Source of the DNA: Treponema sp. | GTDB taxonomy: Bacteria > Spirochaetota > Spirochaetia > Treponematales > Breznakiellaceae | NCBI GenBank assembly: GCA_031273265.1 | Contig: JAISSH010000061.1 | Coordinates: forward strand, 1 to 33,285 | Length of the DNA: 33,285 nt | Direction: 5' to 3' | Part shown: positions 23,130-31,593 of the stretch, in pieces | How the letters are laid out: every line of letters begins with the position of its first letter | How positions within the stretch are numbered: the stretch's first letter is position 1 | Translations under genes and position numbers: made by a program | The notes under the pieces: model-generated | What the model was told of the DNA's origin: nothing | What the model saw: only the letters and a program-made list of their open reading frames with translations | The model's database searches: none

Positions 23130-24335
23130 ATGAATAACGCTTTTATGGATACGTATCACAGGCTGCCTGTCACTTTTTCAAGAGGCGAAGGCTCATGGTT
23201 ATATGATATAAACGGAAAAAAATATCTGGATTTTGGATCGGGTATCGCGGTAAATCTGCTCGGTCATAATTACCCGCCGCTTGTACGGGCTGTTACCGAG
23301 CAGGCGGCGAAGTATTTTCATGTCTGCAATTACTACCAGAGCGATGTAAGCGCCGCCTTCGCGGAAAAACTGGTAGAAGCCTGCGCGCCCGCCGGAATGA
23401 AAAAAGTGTTTCTCGCTAATTCCGGGGCGGAAGCAAACGAGGGAGCGTGCAAACTCGCAAGAAAATATTCGCTTTCAAAATACGGTCCCGGCAGACACAC
23501 AATAGTTACTTTAACGGGAAGTTTTCACGGCAGAACAATAACCACGTTATCCGCAACAGGGCAGGATAGATTCCACCGGGACTTTGGTCCTTTTACCGAG
23601 GGCTTTATTCACATACAGGGCGGGGATATTGAAGCGCTGGACAGGGCGTTAGACGCAAAAACCACGGCGGGACTGCTTCTTGAAGCCGTTCAGGGCGAGA
23701 GCGGGATTGTTCCGCAGTCGCAGGAATTTATCGCGGCTGCCGCGAAGTTATGCGCGCAGAGAGACATTCTGCTTATGTTTGATGAAATTCAATGCGGACT
23801 GGGAAGGACGGGAACTTTTCTCGCGCTTGAACAGTACAGCGACGAAAACGGCAATCCGATAAAAGCCGACATTATCACCCTTGCCAAAGGACTTGCGGGC
23901 GGCATTCCGGCGGGCGCGGTTCTTGCCGGTGAAAAGGCTTGCGATGTTTTTACGATAGGGGATCACGGCAGTACCTTCGGCGGAAACCCCATTGCCGCCG
24001 CCGCCGGACTTGTTGTACTAAAAACCATAAATACTCCCGATTTTCTTGAGGAAATCAGGCGGAAGGGAGAAATGTTAACGGCGGCGTTAAGCGCCCATCC
24101 CAAGGTGAAAGCGATACGGGGTAAAGGTTTTATTATAGGTTTTGATATTGAAGCGAACGCCTGGCCTCTGCTGGAAGCCGCTTTATCAAGAGCCGACATT
24201 ACCAAAAATCAATGCGGTCTTTTATTACTGTCCGCGGGGGTGAACACAATCAGACTGCTGCCGCCGTTCACTCTCAACGACGGCGAGATAGAGCAGGGGC
24301 TGTCAATTATTTCGGAACTGCTGAACCAATCCTGA
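23130..24335 (+). CDS. argD: Acetylornithine aminotransferase
   Basis: PLP-dependent class-III aminotransferase of the arginine pathway (N-acetylornithine to the semialdehyde, with glutamate as partner). It has 401 residues, usual for ArgD. Recognisable parts are GSGIAVNLLGHNYPPLV, VFLANSGAEANEGACKLAR (phosphate binding), TGSFHGRT, LLMFDEIQCGLGRTG (Asp of the FDE motif) and the PLP-binding Lys253 in ITLAKGLAGGIP. Related enzymes (succinylornithine, GABA or lysine aminotransferases) cannot be fully excluded, but the length and HGRT/DEIQCGxGRTG pattern fit ArgD best. TTGGAG stands 6 bases before the ATG. No terminator separates it from the convergent GH30 gene 6 bp away. Confidence 0.88.
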   Translation: MNNAFMDTYHRLPVTFSRGEGSWLYDINGKKYLDFGSGIAVNLLGHNYPPLVRAVTEQAAKYFHVCNYYQSDVSAAFAEKLVEACAPAGMKKVFLANSGAEANEGACKLARKYSLSKYGPGRHTIVTLTGSFHGRTITTLSATGQDRFHRDFGPFTEGFIHIQGGDIEALDRALDAKTTAGLLLEAVQGESGIVPQSQEFIAAAAKLCAQRDILLMFDEIQCGLGRTGTFLALEQYSDENGNPIKADIITLAKGLAGGIPAGAVLAGEKACDVFTIGDHGSTFGGNPIAAAAGLVVLKTINTPDFLEEIRRKGEMLTAALSAHPKVKAIRGKGFIIGFDIEANAWPLLEAALSRADITKNQCGLLLLSAGVNTIRLLPPFTLNDGEIEQGLSIISELLNQS

Positions 24336-24341
24336 TTTGCT

Positions 24342-25901
24342 CTATTTTACAACAGTCCCATATAAAGTTGTTACCGATTTAGGCGGAAGACTGACATTCG
24401 CCGTGTTACGGGAAACTTTTTGCCTTCCGACAGAGGAAAGCTTTTCTTTTTCGGATGTCCGCCAAATATCGAGCTGGGAAAATTCCGCGCCTGATAAATT
24501 CAACGAAACAGAATCCGCTGTCATTTTGTTGTTGATTATTACAATGGCAATCTCGTCGGTTTTGGGGTTTCTATACGCGCTGGAATAAACGCTGTGGGAC
24601 GGAGAAGTGTCGCAGTCGATTCTGTACCAGCCGGGACGGATAAAGCGGGAGTATTGACCCATCGCGAAAAGACGCTGGGCTGTGATTACCGTGTCTCCGT
24701 CCAGAACCTGTATTAAGCTTCCGGGGAAATTGTCGTCGGCGCGTCCTGTCCAAAGCCACCAGTACAGGAACGCGTTTGTCTGAGCCATAGTCATATCAAA
24801 GTGAATCATTCTCGCGTAGTAGAGCGCGTTGTCAATGCCTGTTCCGGCGGGAAGTTGAGGACCTGAACCGGAAACTTCGGTCTGCCAGAATCGTTTGCCT
24901 GTTTCGATAATTTCCGGGAAAGCTTTTGAGCCGGCATAAGGAGACGAATCGTAGGCTCCGTTGTACTGGTGCAGAGCGATATGCGTAATGATTTTTTCAG
25001 AGTCCGGGTCGTCAATAGACGGCTTTATCATACTGTTATAATTAACGCCGAAATTTTCATATTCCGGCATCATTATCCCGATACCTCCCTCGCCGAACGA
25101 AACGCCCTTCTTGGGAAAACGCTGTTCCATTATTTTAATAAAATCGCGAAGGTCTGTTCCGCTCCAGTAAGCGGATTCATAATTTACTTTATAGTTCGGT
25201 TCGTTTTGTATGGAAAGAATAGACAGAGGATGCCCCATATTCGATTCAAAATTTTTCGCGTAATCGGCAAGGAGATCGGCGTAATCCTCATATTTGTCTT
25301 TTTTCAGCCTTCCCCAGACATCGGGCAGGTTCCAGTTGATTTTTCCGTTTATTCTGTCGTTTACGCCGGCAACGTCTTCCTTCCACTGCGTTACGCGATT
25401 ATTAGGCGGAGTCCACGGAGCGCTCATTACGACCAGTTTTTCCGGTCCGTCGCCGCCAAGATTTTTGATCTCTTCTATGAGTTTTTTACTACCGGCGATG
25501 TCCCAGCAGTTCCAGTTCAGGTTAAAAGTTTTTGTTTTATCGGCATTTACTGTGTAGTCGTAAGCGTTATCGCTTTTCCTTACGATAAAACCGTCGTTAT
25601 GACTTGGAGTGTTGTCGTCCTGCAGGCGTTCCCGAAACGGAATGCGGGTGCGAAGAATTGTAAAACCCATTCCTTTGGTTCTGGAAAAGAGAAGATCAAC
25701 TACCTCTTGCGCGGCTTCGCTGTCCTGCGGCAGTCTTGTCCACGCGTTTGAGCCGCCGAAGCCGTCAATTTCCTGACGGTATTCATCGTAGTTGATGTTC
25801 AATGTCTTTCCGCTTCCGACCGTTGAAGTTACGCAGGAAAAAAGAAAAAATAACGCCGCCGCGGTTACAACAATATTTTGTACAAATTTCATTTTTAACA
25901 T
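24342..25901 (-). CDS. GH30 glucuronoxylan endo-1,4-beta-xylanase (lipoprotein)
   Basis: Secreted glycoside hydrolase, most like GH30 subfamily 8 enzymes (XynC), which cut xylan next to methylglucuronic acid branches. It carries a lipoprotein signal with FSC (Cys23 from the ATG at 25901). GFGGSNAWTR (47-56) is the conserved beginning of GH30 enzymes. The acid/base is Glu234 in LSIQNEPNY and the nucleophile Glu342 in FWQTEVSGSG. The last 100 residues form the beta-sandwich side domain. ATG 25901 and 25892 are both possible, without a clear ribosome site. It begins 12 bp after the GH11 gene and is probably co-transcribed with it. Confidence 0.88.
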   Translation of the reverse strand: MLKMKFVQNIVVTAAALFFLFSCVTSTVGSGKTLNINYDEYRQEIDGFGGSNAWTRLPQDSEAAQEVVDLLFSRTKGMGFTILRTRIPFRERLQDDNTPSHNDGFIVRKSDNAYDYTVNADKTKTFNLNWNCWDIAGSKKLIEEIKNLGGDGPEKLVVMSAPWTPPNNRVTQWKEDVAGVNDRINGKINWNLPDVWGRLKKDKYEDYADLLADYAKNFESNMGHPLSILSIQNEPNYKVNYESAYWSGTDLRDFIKIMEQRFPKKGVSFGEGGIGIMMPEYENFGVNYNSMIKPSIDDPDSEKIITHIALHQYNGAYDSSPYAGSKAFPEIIETGKRFWQTEVSGSGPQLPAGTGIDNALYYARMIHFDMTMAQTNAFLYWWLWTGRADDNFPGSLIQVLDGDTVITAQRLFAMGQYSRFIRPGWYRIDCDTSPSHSVYSSAYRNPKTDEIAIVIINNKMTADSVSLNLSGAEFSQLDIWRTSEKEKLSSVGRQKVSRNTANVSLPPKSVTTLYGTVVK

Positions 25902-25913
25902 AGTTTATTATTC

Positions 25914-26690
25914 TTAACGGAAGGTAAGATATGACGCGTCAAACCATCCTGTTCCGCCGCCAGCTTCGACAAGGAACTTGCACTCGTACATATTACCCAG
26001 AGGCATGCCTAATTCTCCCCACTTCTTGAAATGCTCCGTAACGGAAATCGCCCCGCTCTTGCGCGGAGATTGACGAACGCTGAAGTATTGGGTAAAAGTC
26101 GCAGTCCCATCAATTGAAGGAGCGTTGGTTCTGGTGGCTTTGTAAATTATATAATTGGATCCGTCCACAGTAAAATTTCCCTGCACAGTTCCCTGAGTTG
26201 TACCGGCGCCCATGGGTTCAGTATCAGATTGCCACTGGTTGCCGTACCAGTCTTCCACGATGTAGTATTCAATCAACGGATTTCTTGACCAGCCGTAAAT
26301 TCCTATGTATGAATAGCTTCCCGCAGTGCTCCTTCCCGATCTGGCAAATGTAAAGTCGCAGTAAATATTTCCGTAACTTGCGTATGTGCCTCCGTTACCC
26401 CAATAATACCCTACGCGTCCCAGAAAATCATCCGGGTTGTTCCACTCCGCTCTGAAAGCCGCCCCCCCCCGTTGTTTTGGTCCGTACCAAATAAGTTTGT
26501 TGTTATTTCCGCCCTGAGTCCACATTTCATAACCGTAGGGCGAACCCGGAAGCGGCTGGTTGCCTCCGCTGTTTTCTGTATATGTTTTCCACTCGCCTTT
26601 ATCTTCTGACTCTTCATCATCATCACAAGATACAAAAAGACAGAAAACCAATAACATTATAAAGACGCTTGTTAATAATTTTTTTTTCAT
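25914..26690 (-). CDS. GH11 endo-1,4-beta-xylanase (lipoprotein)
   Basis: Surface or periplasmic xylanase of the beta-jelly-roll family GH11, 258 residues. The N-terminal signal ends in FVSC (Cys22), followed by an acidic tether (DDDEESED). The nucleophile Glu141 lies in YGWSRNPLIEYYIVEDW and the acid/base is Glu242 in FLVEAGGGTGW, both in normal GH11 positions. No carbohydrate-binding module is attached. The codons for residues 73-77 contain a run of nine G on the coding strand. ATG 26690 has GGAGG five bases upstream. The strong promoter at 26752-26724 drives it, with GH30 as second gene. Confidence 0.92.
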   Translation of the reverse strand: MKKKLLTSVFIMLLVFCLFVSCDDDEESEDKGEWKTYTENSGGNQPLPGSPYGYEMWTQGGNNNKLIWYGPKQRGGAAFRAEWNNPDDFLGRVGYYWGNGGTYASYGNIYCDFTFARSGRSTAGSYSYIGIYGWSRNPLIEYYIVEDWYGNQWQSDTEPMGAGTTQGTVQGNFTVDGSNYIIYKATRTNAPSIDGTATFTQYFSVRQSPRKSGAISVTEHFKKWGELGMPLGNMYECKFLVEAGGGTGWFDASYLTFR

Positions 26691-26723
26691 TTTATCCTCC
26701 CCGAAAAACTGTTTGTTATAAGT

Positions 26724-26752
26724 ATTATATATCCAAATAACGCGTTTTTCAA
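26724..26752 (-). promoter_or_regulatory. Promoter of the GH11-GH30 operon
   Basis: On the - strand TTGAAA (26752-26747) and TATAAT (26729-26724) are 17 bp apart, a near-consensus sigma-70 promoter 35 bp from the GH11 ATG. The 109-bp divergent gap to the GH2 gene leaves room for a shared regulator site, but no clear operator is visible. Confidence 0.8.
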
Positions 26753-26799
26753 GGATTTATTTTGTTTAAAATATGATAATATTATCAGAGGGGGGAATC

Positions 26800-29181
26800 T
26801 TGAAAGATAGTTCAACGACATTGTTTAACAAGGACTGGAAATTCTTGCTTGGAGACGCGAAAAACGCCCAAGCGGTGAATTTTTGCGACCGTACATGGAA
26901 GCGCATCGATCTGCCGCACGACTGGGTAATAGGACAACCGTTTAACCGCGGGGAGGGGAGCGGCTATACTTCACAGAACATGCAGGGATTTTTCGCGTGG
27001 GAAGGCGTTTGCTGGTACCGCAAGGAATTTTCGCTCGCAGACATAGCCGGAAAAACGGTCTATATCTACTTTGGCGGCGCGTATCGCAACAGTACGGTGT
27101 ACGTTAACGGAAAGGAAGCCGGGGGACGCGCCTACGGCTATTCAAGTTTTCAGATTGATATAAGCGCTTTTGTAAAAGAGGGGAAGAATTTTATCGCGGT
27201 GCGGCTGGATAACGGTCGTGAAAAACCTGAACCTCAGCCAAGCTCGAAGAGCGAAGGTTCCCCTCCTGACCGCTGGTATTCGGGGTCGGGTCTTTTCAGG
27301 AACGTGTTTCTAAAAGTTGTCCCCCAGACGCACATTAAAACATGGGGCGTTCATGTTGTGTCAAAACTTTCGGCTGATAAAAAACAGGCGGAAATTACAG
27401 TAACAACGACAATCATCGGCGGCGGAAAGGCAAAAAACGGCATCGTTAACCTGCGTCTGCTGGAGGTTAACGGAAAAATCGTAACAGAAAATTCCGCGCC
27501 TTTTATTTGCGGTAAAAGCATCGGCGGCTTGACAGCCGGCGGTGAAATCACAGTGAAACAAACACTGCGTATTAAAAACCCCGCGCTTTGGTCGGCGGAA
27601 ACTCCGGCTTTGTACCGCGCCGTCGTCAGTCTTGATGAAGCGGGGCAGTCTGTAGAAGTGAGTTTCGGGGTGCGCGAAGTGGAAATCGCGTATAACAAAG
27701 GAATGACAGTTAACGGACAGAAAGTGAAGCTGAAAGGCGTGTGCCTTCACCATGACGGCGGCATTACAGGCGGCGCGTATTATGACGCGGTGTGGCGGCG
27801 CAGGCTTGCCGTTCTTAAAAACATCGGGTGTAACGCTGTAAGGACAAGCCACAATCCGCCGGCGGAAGAATTTCTTGACCTTTGCGACGAGCTTGGCTTT
27901 TATGTTGTTGATGAGTGTTTTGATAAATGGAAGAGCGGCTATTACGCCGCGCTTTTTGACAAGGACGCCCAGCGCGACCTTACGGACATGATTCTGCGCG
28001 ACAGAAACCATCCTTCGGTCATTATGTGGAGCATAGGCAACGAGGTGGAAAATCAGGGCGCGGACAGTATGCTTGCTTTGCAGAAAAAACTTGCCGCGAT
28101 TGTACACGCCCTCGACGAGCGCCCTGTAACCTGCGCCCTCGCGCCCCACGCGAATCCGCGCAGTCTTGTAAACGCTCCTGTGAGCGAACTTGTCAAGTTA
28201 ACAAAAAAACTTGCAAAGGATGTTGACATTCTGGGTCTTAATTACCATGAGCCGTTGTATCCGTATTACACAAAAGAAATTGAAAAGCCCATTCTTGGAA
28301 CCGAGTGTTACGAGTATTATTCAAGCGTAGGGACAAATTATGAAGATGTCTGCGATAAAAACCCCTGGCGTTATGTGCAAGAAAGCGATAATGTGATAGG
28401 ACAGTTTATCTGGGCGGGAATTGATTATCTTGGCGAAAGCCCATGGCCGGCGAAGGGTTGGACGGGTTCAATTCTGGATATATGCGGGTTTATGAAACCA
28501 AACGCGTTTTTTCGAAAGAGCCTTTGGTCGGACGAGCCTTTCGTTTACCTCGCTTTTTACGACCAAAACATCAAGCCGGATTACGCGAGAGGACGCTGGT
28601 CGTTCCCAAAAATGTCTTCGCACCTTAACCACGAGCATTTTCAGCGAATGAATGTAAGCGCGGCTATTTTTACAAACTGCGAAGAGTGCGAACTTTGGAT
28701 TAACGGAAAAAAAATGGGACGGCGAAAGCGGGATGATTTTGAAAACGGAATAACGTGGGCTATTGAATACACCTACGGCAATGTTGAAGTAAAGGGGTTA
28801 AATGAAGGCAGGGAAGTGTGTTCCTATTCTTTGAAAACGGCGGGACAGGCGCAGAAGATAAAATTGTCGCCGGACAGGACTGACATTGAATCGGGCGGCA
28901 TCGCCCATATCGAAATAAACGTTGTTGACAAAAACGGTTTGCTCTGTCCTAATGAGGAAGCGTTGATAGAACTCGCGCTTACAGGAGACGGGGAAATCCT
29001 CGGCGCATGTTCTCCCGATTTATGCCAAAGTCTTGGGTTTACACAGCCGAAAGTCGTTACATCCGGCGGAAAGGCGCTGGCAATTATTAAAGCGGGGGAC
29101 TCAGGGGGAACTTTGGAGTTACGCGCATATTCCGAAAAACTTAAAAACGCTCTTCTGCGTTTCAAGGTAAAGCGGGCATAA
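26800..29181 (+). CDS. GH2-family glycoside hydrolase (beta-galactosidase-like)
   Basis: Cytoplasmic glycosidase of about 793 residues with no signal peptide. Order of domains: sugar-binding jelly-roll (FNKDWKFLLGD and LPHDWVIGQPF at the start), immunoglobulin-like domain, TIM barrel (about 300-600), and C-terminal beta domains. The acid/base is Glu415 in WSIGNEVENQ and the nucleophile Glu502 in ILGTECYEYY. NAVRTSHNPPAEEFLDLCDE is typical GH2. It probably cleaves beta-galactosides or another beta-glycoside from xylan oligomers. The start is TTG 26800, with GAGGGGGG four bases upstream; an ATG at 26773 has no ribosome site. It is followed one base later by the uxuA gene. Confidence 0.88.
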   Translation: MKDSSTTLFNKDWKFLLGDAKNAQAVNFCDRTWKRIDLPHDWVIGQPFNRGEGSGYTSQNMQGFFAWEGVCWYRKEFSLADIAGKTVYIYFGGAYRNSTVYVNGKEAGGRAYGYSSFQIDISAFVKEGKNFIAVRLDNGREKPEPQPSSKSEGSPPDRWYSGSGLFRNVFLKVVPQTHIKTWGVHVVSKLSADKKQAEITVTTTIIGGGKAKNGIVNLRLLEVNGKIVTENSAPFICGKSIGGLTAGGEITVKQTLRIKNPALWSAETPALYRAVVSLDEAGQSVEVSFGVREVEIAYNKGMTVNGQKVKLKGVCLHHDGGITGGAYYDAVWRRRLAVLKNIGCNAVRTSHNPPAEEFLDLCDELGFYVVDECFDKWKSGYYAALFDKDAQRDLTDMILRDRNHPSVIMWSIGNEVENQGADSMLALQKKLAAIVHALDERPVTCALAPHANPRSLVNAPVSELVKLTKKLAKDVDILGLNYHEPLYPYYTKEIEKPILGTECYEYYSSVGTNYEDVCDKNPWRYVQESDNVIGQFIWAGIDYLGESPWPAKGWTGSILDICGFMKPNAFFRKSLWSDEPFVYLAFYDQNIKPDYARGRWSFPKMSSHLNHEHFQRMNVSAAIFTNCEECELWINGKKMGRRKRDDFENGITWAIEYTYGNVEVKGLNEGREVCSYSLKTAGQAQKIKLSPDRTDIESGGIAHIEINVVDKNGLLCPNEEALIELALTGDGEILGACSPDLCQSLGFTQPKVVTSGGKALAIIKAGDSGGTLELRAYSEKLKNALLRFKVKRA

Positions 29182-29182
29182 A

Positions 29183-30253
29183 ATGAAAATGACGATGAGA
29201 TGGTTCGGTCCCGGTTTTGATCCTGTAACGCTGGATAAAATACGGCAGGTTGCCGGCGTTAGTGGAGTCATCACAACGCTGTACGGCGTTCCGCCGGGAG
29301 AGGAGTGGAAAAGGGAAGAACTGTTCGCGCTTAAAAAAATGGTTGAAGACGCGGGGCTGGAAATCGCCGGAATCGAAAGCGTTAATGTTCACGATTCGAT
29401 AAAAACCGCGGGAAAAGACCGCGACAAATACATCGAAAGATATATCAATACGCTGAAGGTAATCGCGGACGCCGACATTCATCTTGTCTGTTACAATTTT
29501 ATGGCGGTCTTTGACTGGACGCGCTCCGATTTGGCAAAACCGCGTCCCGACGGCGCAAACGTAATGGCGTACGATCAAAAACTTATCGATCAGGTTACGC
29601 CTGACAATATGTTCGATGTTATGAACGAAAAGGCGCAAGGTCATCTTCTTCCGGGCTGGGAACCTGAGCGGATGGCGAAACTAAGCGAATTGTTTAAGCT
29701 GTACAGCGAAGTTGACGAAGAAGCGCTGTTTTCAAATTTGGAATATTTTCTTAAAGCGCTCATGCCGACCTGCGAAAAATACGGAATAAAAATGGCAATT
29801 CACCCCGACGACCCGGCGTGGTCTGTGTTCGGGCTTCCGCGCATTATGAAAAACAAAGAAAACCTCACAAGGCTTGTCAAAATGGTAGACAACCCGCACA
29901 ACGGCATAACGCTCTGTACCGGAAGTTTAGGCTCAAGCCCCGCCAACGACATTCCCGATATTATCCGCGCTTTGAAAGGGCGCGTACATTTCGCCCATGT
30001 CCGCAACGTAAAGCACAACGGACCCGGCGATTTTGAAGAATCCGCGCACATCTCAAGCGACGGCTCTCTTGACATGTACGCGATAATGAAGGCGTTACAC
30101 GACACCGGCTTTGACGGACCAATCCGCCCCGATCACGGAAGGAGTATCTGGGGAGAAACTTCAATGCCCGGCTACGGTCTTTACGACCGCGCTTTGGGAG
30201 CGAGCTACCTTTGCGGACTTTGGGAAGCGATTGAAAAGGGCGCGGAGAGCTAG
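29183..30253 (+). CDS. uxuA: Mannonate dehydratase
   Basis: Converts D-mannonate to 2-keto-3-deoxygluconate in glucuronate breakdown, 356 residues. Characteristic stretches are MKMTMRWFGPGFDPVTL at the N-terminus, VCYNFMAVFDWTRSDLA (about 97-113), AIHPDDP (about 208-214), and GPIRPDHGRSIWG near residue 310, which carry metal and active-site residues of the UxuA fold. ATG 29183 stands one base after the GH2 stop, so the two are surely co-transcribed. Together with the GH30 glucuronoxylanase it points to use of methylglucuronic acid side chains. uxaC, uxuB and an alpha-glucuronidase are not in the window. Confidence 0.93.
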   Translation: MKMTMRWFGPGFDPVTLDKIRQVAGVSGVITTLYGVPPGEEWKREELFALKKMVEDAGLEIAGIESVNVHDSIKTAGKDRDKYIERYINTLKVIADADIHLVCYNFMAVFDWTRSDLAKPRPDGANVMAYDQKLIDQVTPDNMFDVMNEKAQGHLLPGWEPERMAKLSELFKLYSEVDEEALFSNLEYFLKALMPTCEKYGIKMAIHPDDPAWSVFGLPRIMKNKENLTRLVKMVDNPHNGITLCTGSLGSSPANDIPDIIRALKGRVHFAHVRNVKHNGPGDFEESAHISSDGSLDMYAIMKALHDTGFDGPIRPDHGRSIWGETSMPGYGLYDRALGASYLCGLWEAIEKGAES

Positions 30254-30304
30254 TTTACCCACATAAAACTGTTATATTCCATATTTTATCCCCCAATTTT
30301 ATAC

Positions 30305-30333
30305 TTGACAAAATGAAAAAAACATAATAATAT
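30305..30333 (+). promoter_or_regulatory. Promoter of the antitoxin-toxin pair
   Basis: TTGACA (30305-30310) and TAATAT (30328-30333) are 17 bp apart, about 30 bp before the antitoxin ATG. The -35 box is perfect and the -10 box moderate. Confidence 0.6.
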
Positions 30334-30361
30334 GTGATTATTGATACATTTTGGAGAAAAT

Positions 30362-30616
30362 ATGCCTGTTATAAAAGAAAGCGCCGATTTTGGAAATTCT
30401 TATTTTAATATTTCTGAATTTTGCCATAAATATCAAGAACCTGTAATTATTACCAGAAATGGAGAAAGTGATCTTGCTGTAATGAACATAGGGATATATG
30501 AAGAAATTACAGGAATCAGAAATTTAATAAATTTATTGGAAGAAGCGGATAATGATATAGAGAATGGTAATTTTCTAACAGAAGACGAAATGGATAAAAA
30601 ATTAGACTTATTATAA
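30362..30616 (+). CDS. Phd/YefM-family antitoxin
   Basis: An 84-residue antitoxin from ATG 30362, with TTGGAG six bases upstream (an upstream ATG at 30341 lacks a ribosome site). MPVIKESADFGNSYFNISEF followed by EPVIITRNGESDLAVMNIG is the Phd/YefM DNA-binding fold, and the acidic tail ENGNFLTEDEMDKKLDLL is the toxin-neutralising region. It should repress its own promoter and bind the toxin encoded 5 bp downstream. The surrounding DNA is more AT-rich than the xylan genes, a hint of horizontal acquisition. Confidence 0.85.
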   Translation: MPVIKESADFGNSYFNISEFCHKYQEPVIITRNGESDLAVMNIGIYEEITGIRNLINLLEEADNDIENGNFLTEDEMDKKLDLL

Positions 30617-30621
30617 AAACA

Positions 30622-30759
30622 ATGTACGAATTAAAATTTTCAAATTATTTGTATGAAGACGTGAAGTCCTCTGTAAATTATATAAAATATGTTTTACAAA
30701 ATCCAATGGAAAGCTATAGAGATTTATTTGATTTATTGGGCATTGATTATGGAGCCTAA
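30622..30759 (+). pseudogene. Truncated RelE/ParE-family toxin
   Basis: ATG 30622 opens a 45-codon frame, five bases after the antitoxin stop. It reads MYELKFSNYLYEDVKSSVNY and continues IKYVLQNPMES. This is the first two helices of RelE/ParE toxins, which normally have 90-105 residues. After that the match stops: the frame runs RDLFDLLGIDYGA to a TAA, and no beta-strand core with catalytic residues or RVLYG-like end is found in any frame of the next 130 bp. The toxin is probably inactive, leaving an orphan antitoxin. A small functional peptide cannot be excluded. Confidence 0.65.
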
Positions 30760-30888
30760 ACAGGCAAAATAGAAAACCATTACAAATGGGGTTAATATTC
30801 TTAGCAAGCGGTCTAAATATGATGCCAAACCAATTGTACATTTAAATTCAACACAAATTAAAAGTAAGTTATACTACAATACTGTTTA

Positions 30889-31407
30889 ATGCAGATGAAA
30901 TCTGTTTGTTACGTGCAAAACCATCCCCTTCGCCTCTTTTTTTACGACTTTGACGGCGTTCTTACGGATAACAAGGTATTTGTCAGCGAAGACGGCAAAG
31001 AAAGCGTCTGCTGCAACCGCTCGGACGGCTTGGCAATAAAGAAGATTAAAGAAATGGGAATAGCCCAGATGATCATTTCAACCGAAACAAATAAAATAGT
31101 TTCCGCGCGCGCCGCCAAGCTTGATATTCCAGTAATACAGGGTGTTGCGAATAAAAAGGAAACTTTACTTGAATACTGTGAAAAATTATCTGTCAATCTC
31201 AAAGAGACGCTTTATATCGGGAACGACATAAATGATTTGGAAGCAATGCTGGCGGTTGGTTTCCCGGTATGCCCGAAGGACGCGTATCCTGAAATAAAGA
31301 AAATCGCGAAACTTGTAATTCCTGTTTCCGGCGGCGATGGTGTGATCAGAGAATTACTATATTATTTGGAACTGAGAGTAGATTCAGGTATTTCCGATAG
31401 TGGGTAA
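30889..31407 (+). CDS. KdsC/NeuA-C-terminal-type HAD phosphatase
   Basis: A 172-residue HAD-superfamily hydrolase of the Kdo-8-phosphate phosphatase kind. The motifs are LFFYDFDGVLTDNKVFV (motif I, DFDGV), MIISTETN (motif II), a Lys in NKKETLLEYC (motif III) and YIGNDINDLEAM (motif IV). RSDGLAIKKIKEMGI is shared with the C-terminal domains of bifunctional CMP-sialate synthetases. So it may be a stand-alone phosphatase for an acidic sugar phosphate, or the domain left when the cytidylyltransferase half was lost. ATG 30889 and 30895 are both possible, with no clear ribosome site; the frame is closed by TAA at 30865. Confidence 0.75.
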   Translation: MQMKSVCYVQNHPLRLFFYDFDGVLTDNKVFVSEDGKESVCCNRSDGLAIKKIKEMGIAQMIISTETNKIVSARAAKLDIPVIQGVANKKETLLEYCEKLSVNLKETLYIGNDINDLEAMLAVGFPVCPKDAYPEIKKIAKLVIPVSGGDGVIRELLYYLELRVDSGISDSG

Positions 31408-31593
31408 ATATGCTTGCGCAACTTGGTCTTTTTTGAAAGGGAAAGGCAAAAATCGTTAATCCTTCTGCTTACATTAGGGGCATTGATGTTGATGAATGAT
31501 TTATAAAAGGAGAATTATATGTTACTCCAATCATGTCTTCTTTTATCCAACCATCTGTACTGGCTTAGCAAAGAAAAGCCCGCCGGTCATTAT
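31408..31593. other. AT-rich intergenic stretch with a possible small ORF
   Basis: No confident gene. A clear AAAGGAG site (31506-31512) precedes ATG 31519, which opens a 26-codon frame (MLLQSCLLLSNHLYWLSKEK, ends at 31599) running into the repeat array. In another frame, NPSAYIRGIDVDE, a stop, then FIKGELYVTPIMSSFIQPSV suggests an old gene broken by a stop codon, but I do not recognise it. Confidence 0.3.

Noticed and set aside
24336-24341. Bidirectional terminator between argD and GH30
   Set aside because: Only six bases separate the convergent stop codons and no hairpin with T-run is visible.
24969-25751. 260-codon frame opposite the GH30 gene
   Set aside because: Long by chance opposite a well-supported enzyme; no motif, start site or family resemblance.
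26691-26799. Riboswitch or second strong promoter in the divergent gap
   Set aside because: Only the - strand promoter is convincing; no aptamer-like conserved pattern and no good + strand -35/-10 pair were seen.
30617-30888. Complete RelE-type toxin by frameshift
   Set aside because: None of the three forward frames after 30717 shows the beta-strand core or C-terminal motif, so a simple frameshift does not restore it.
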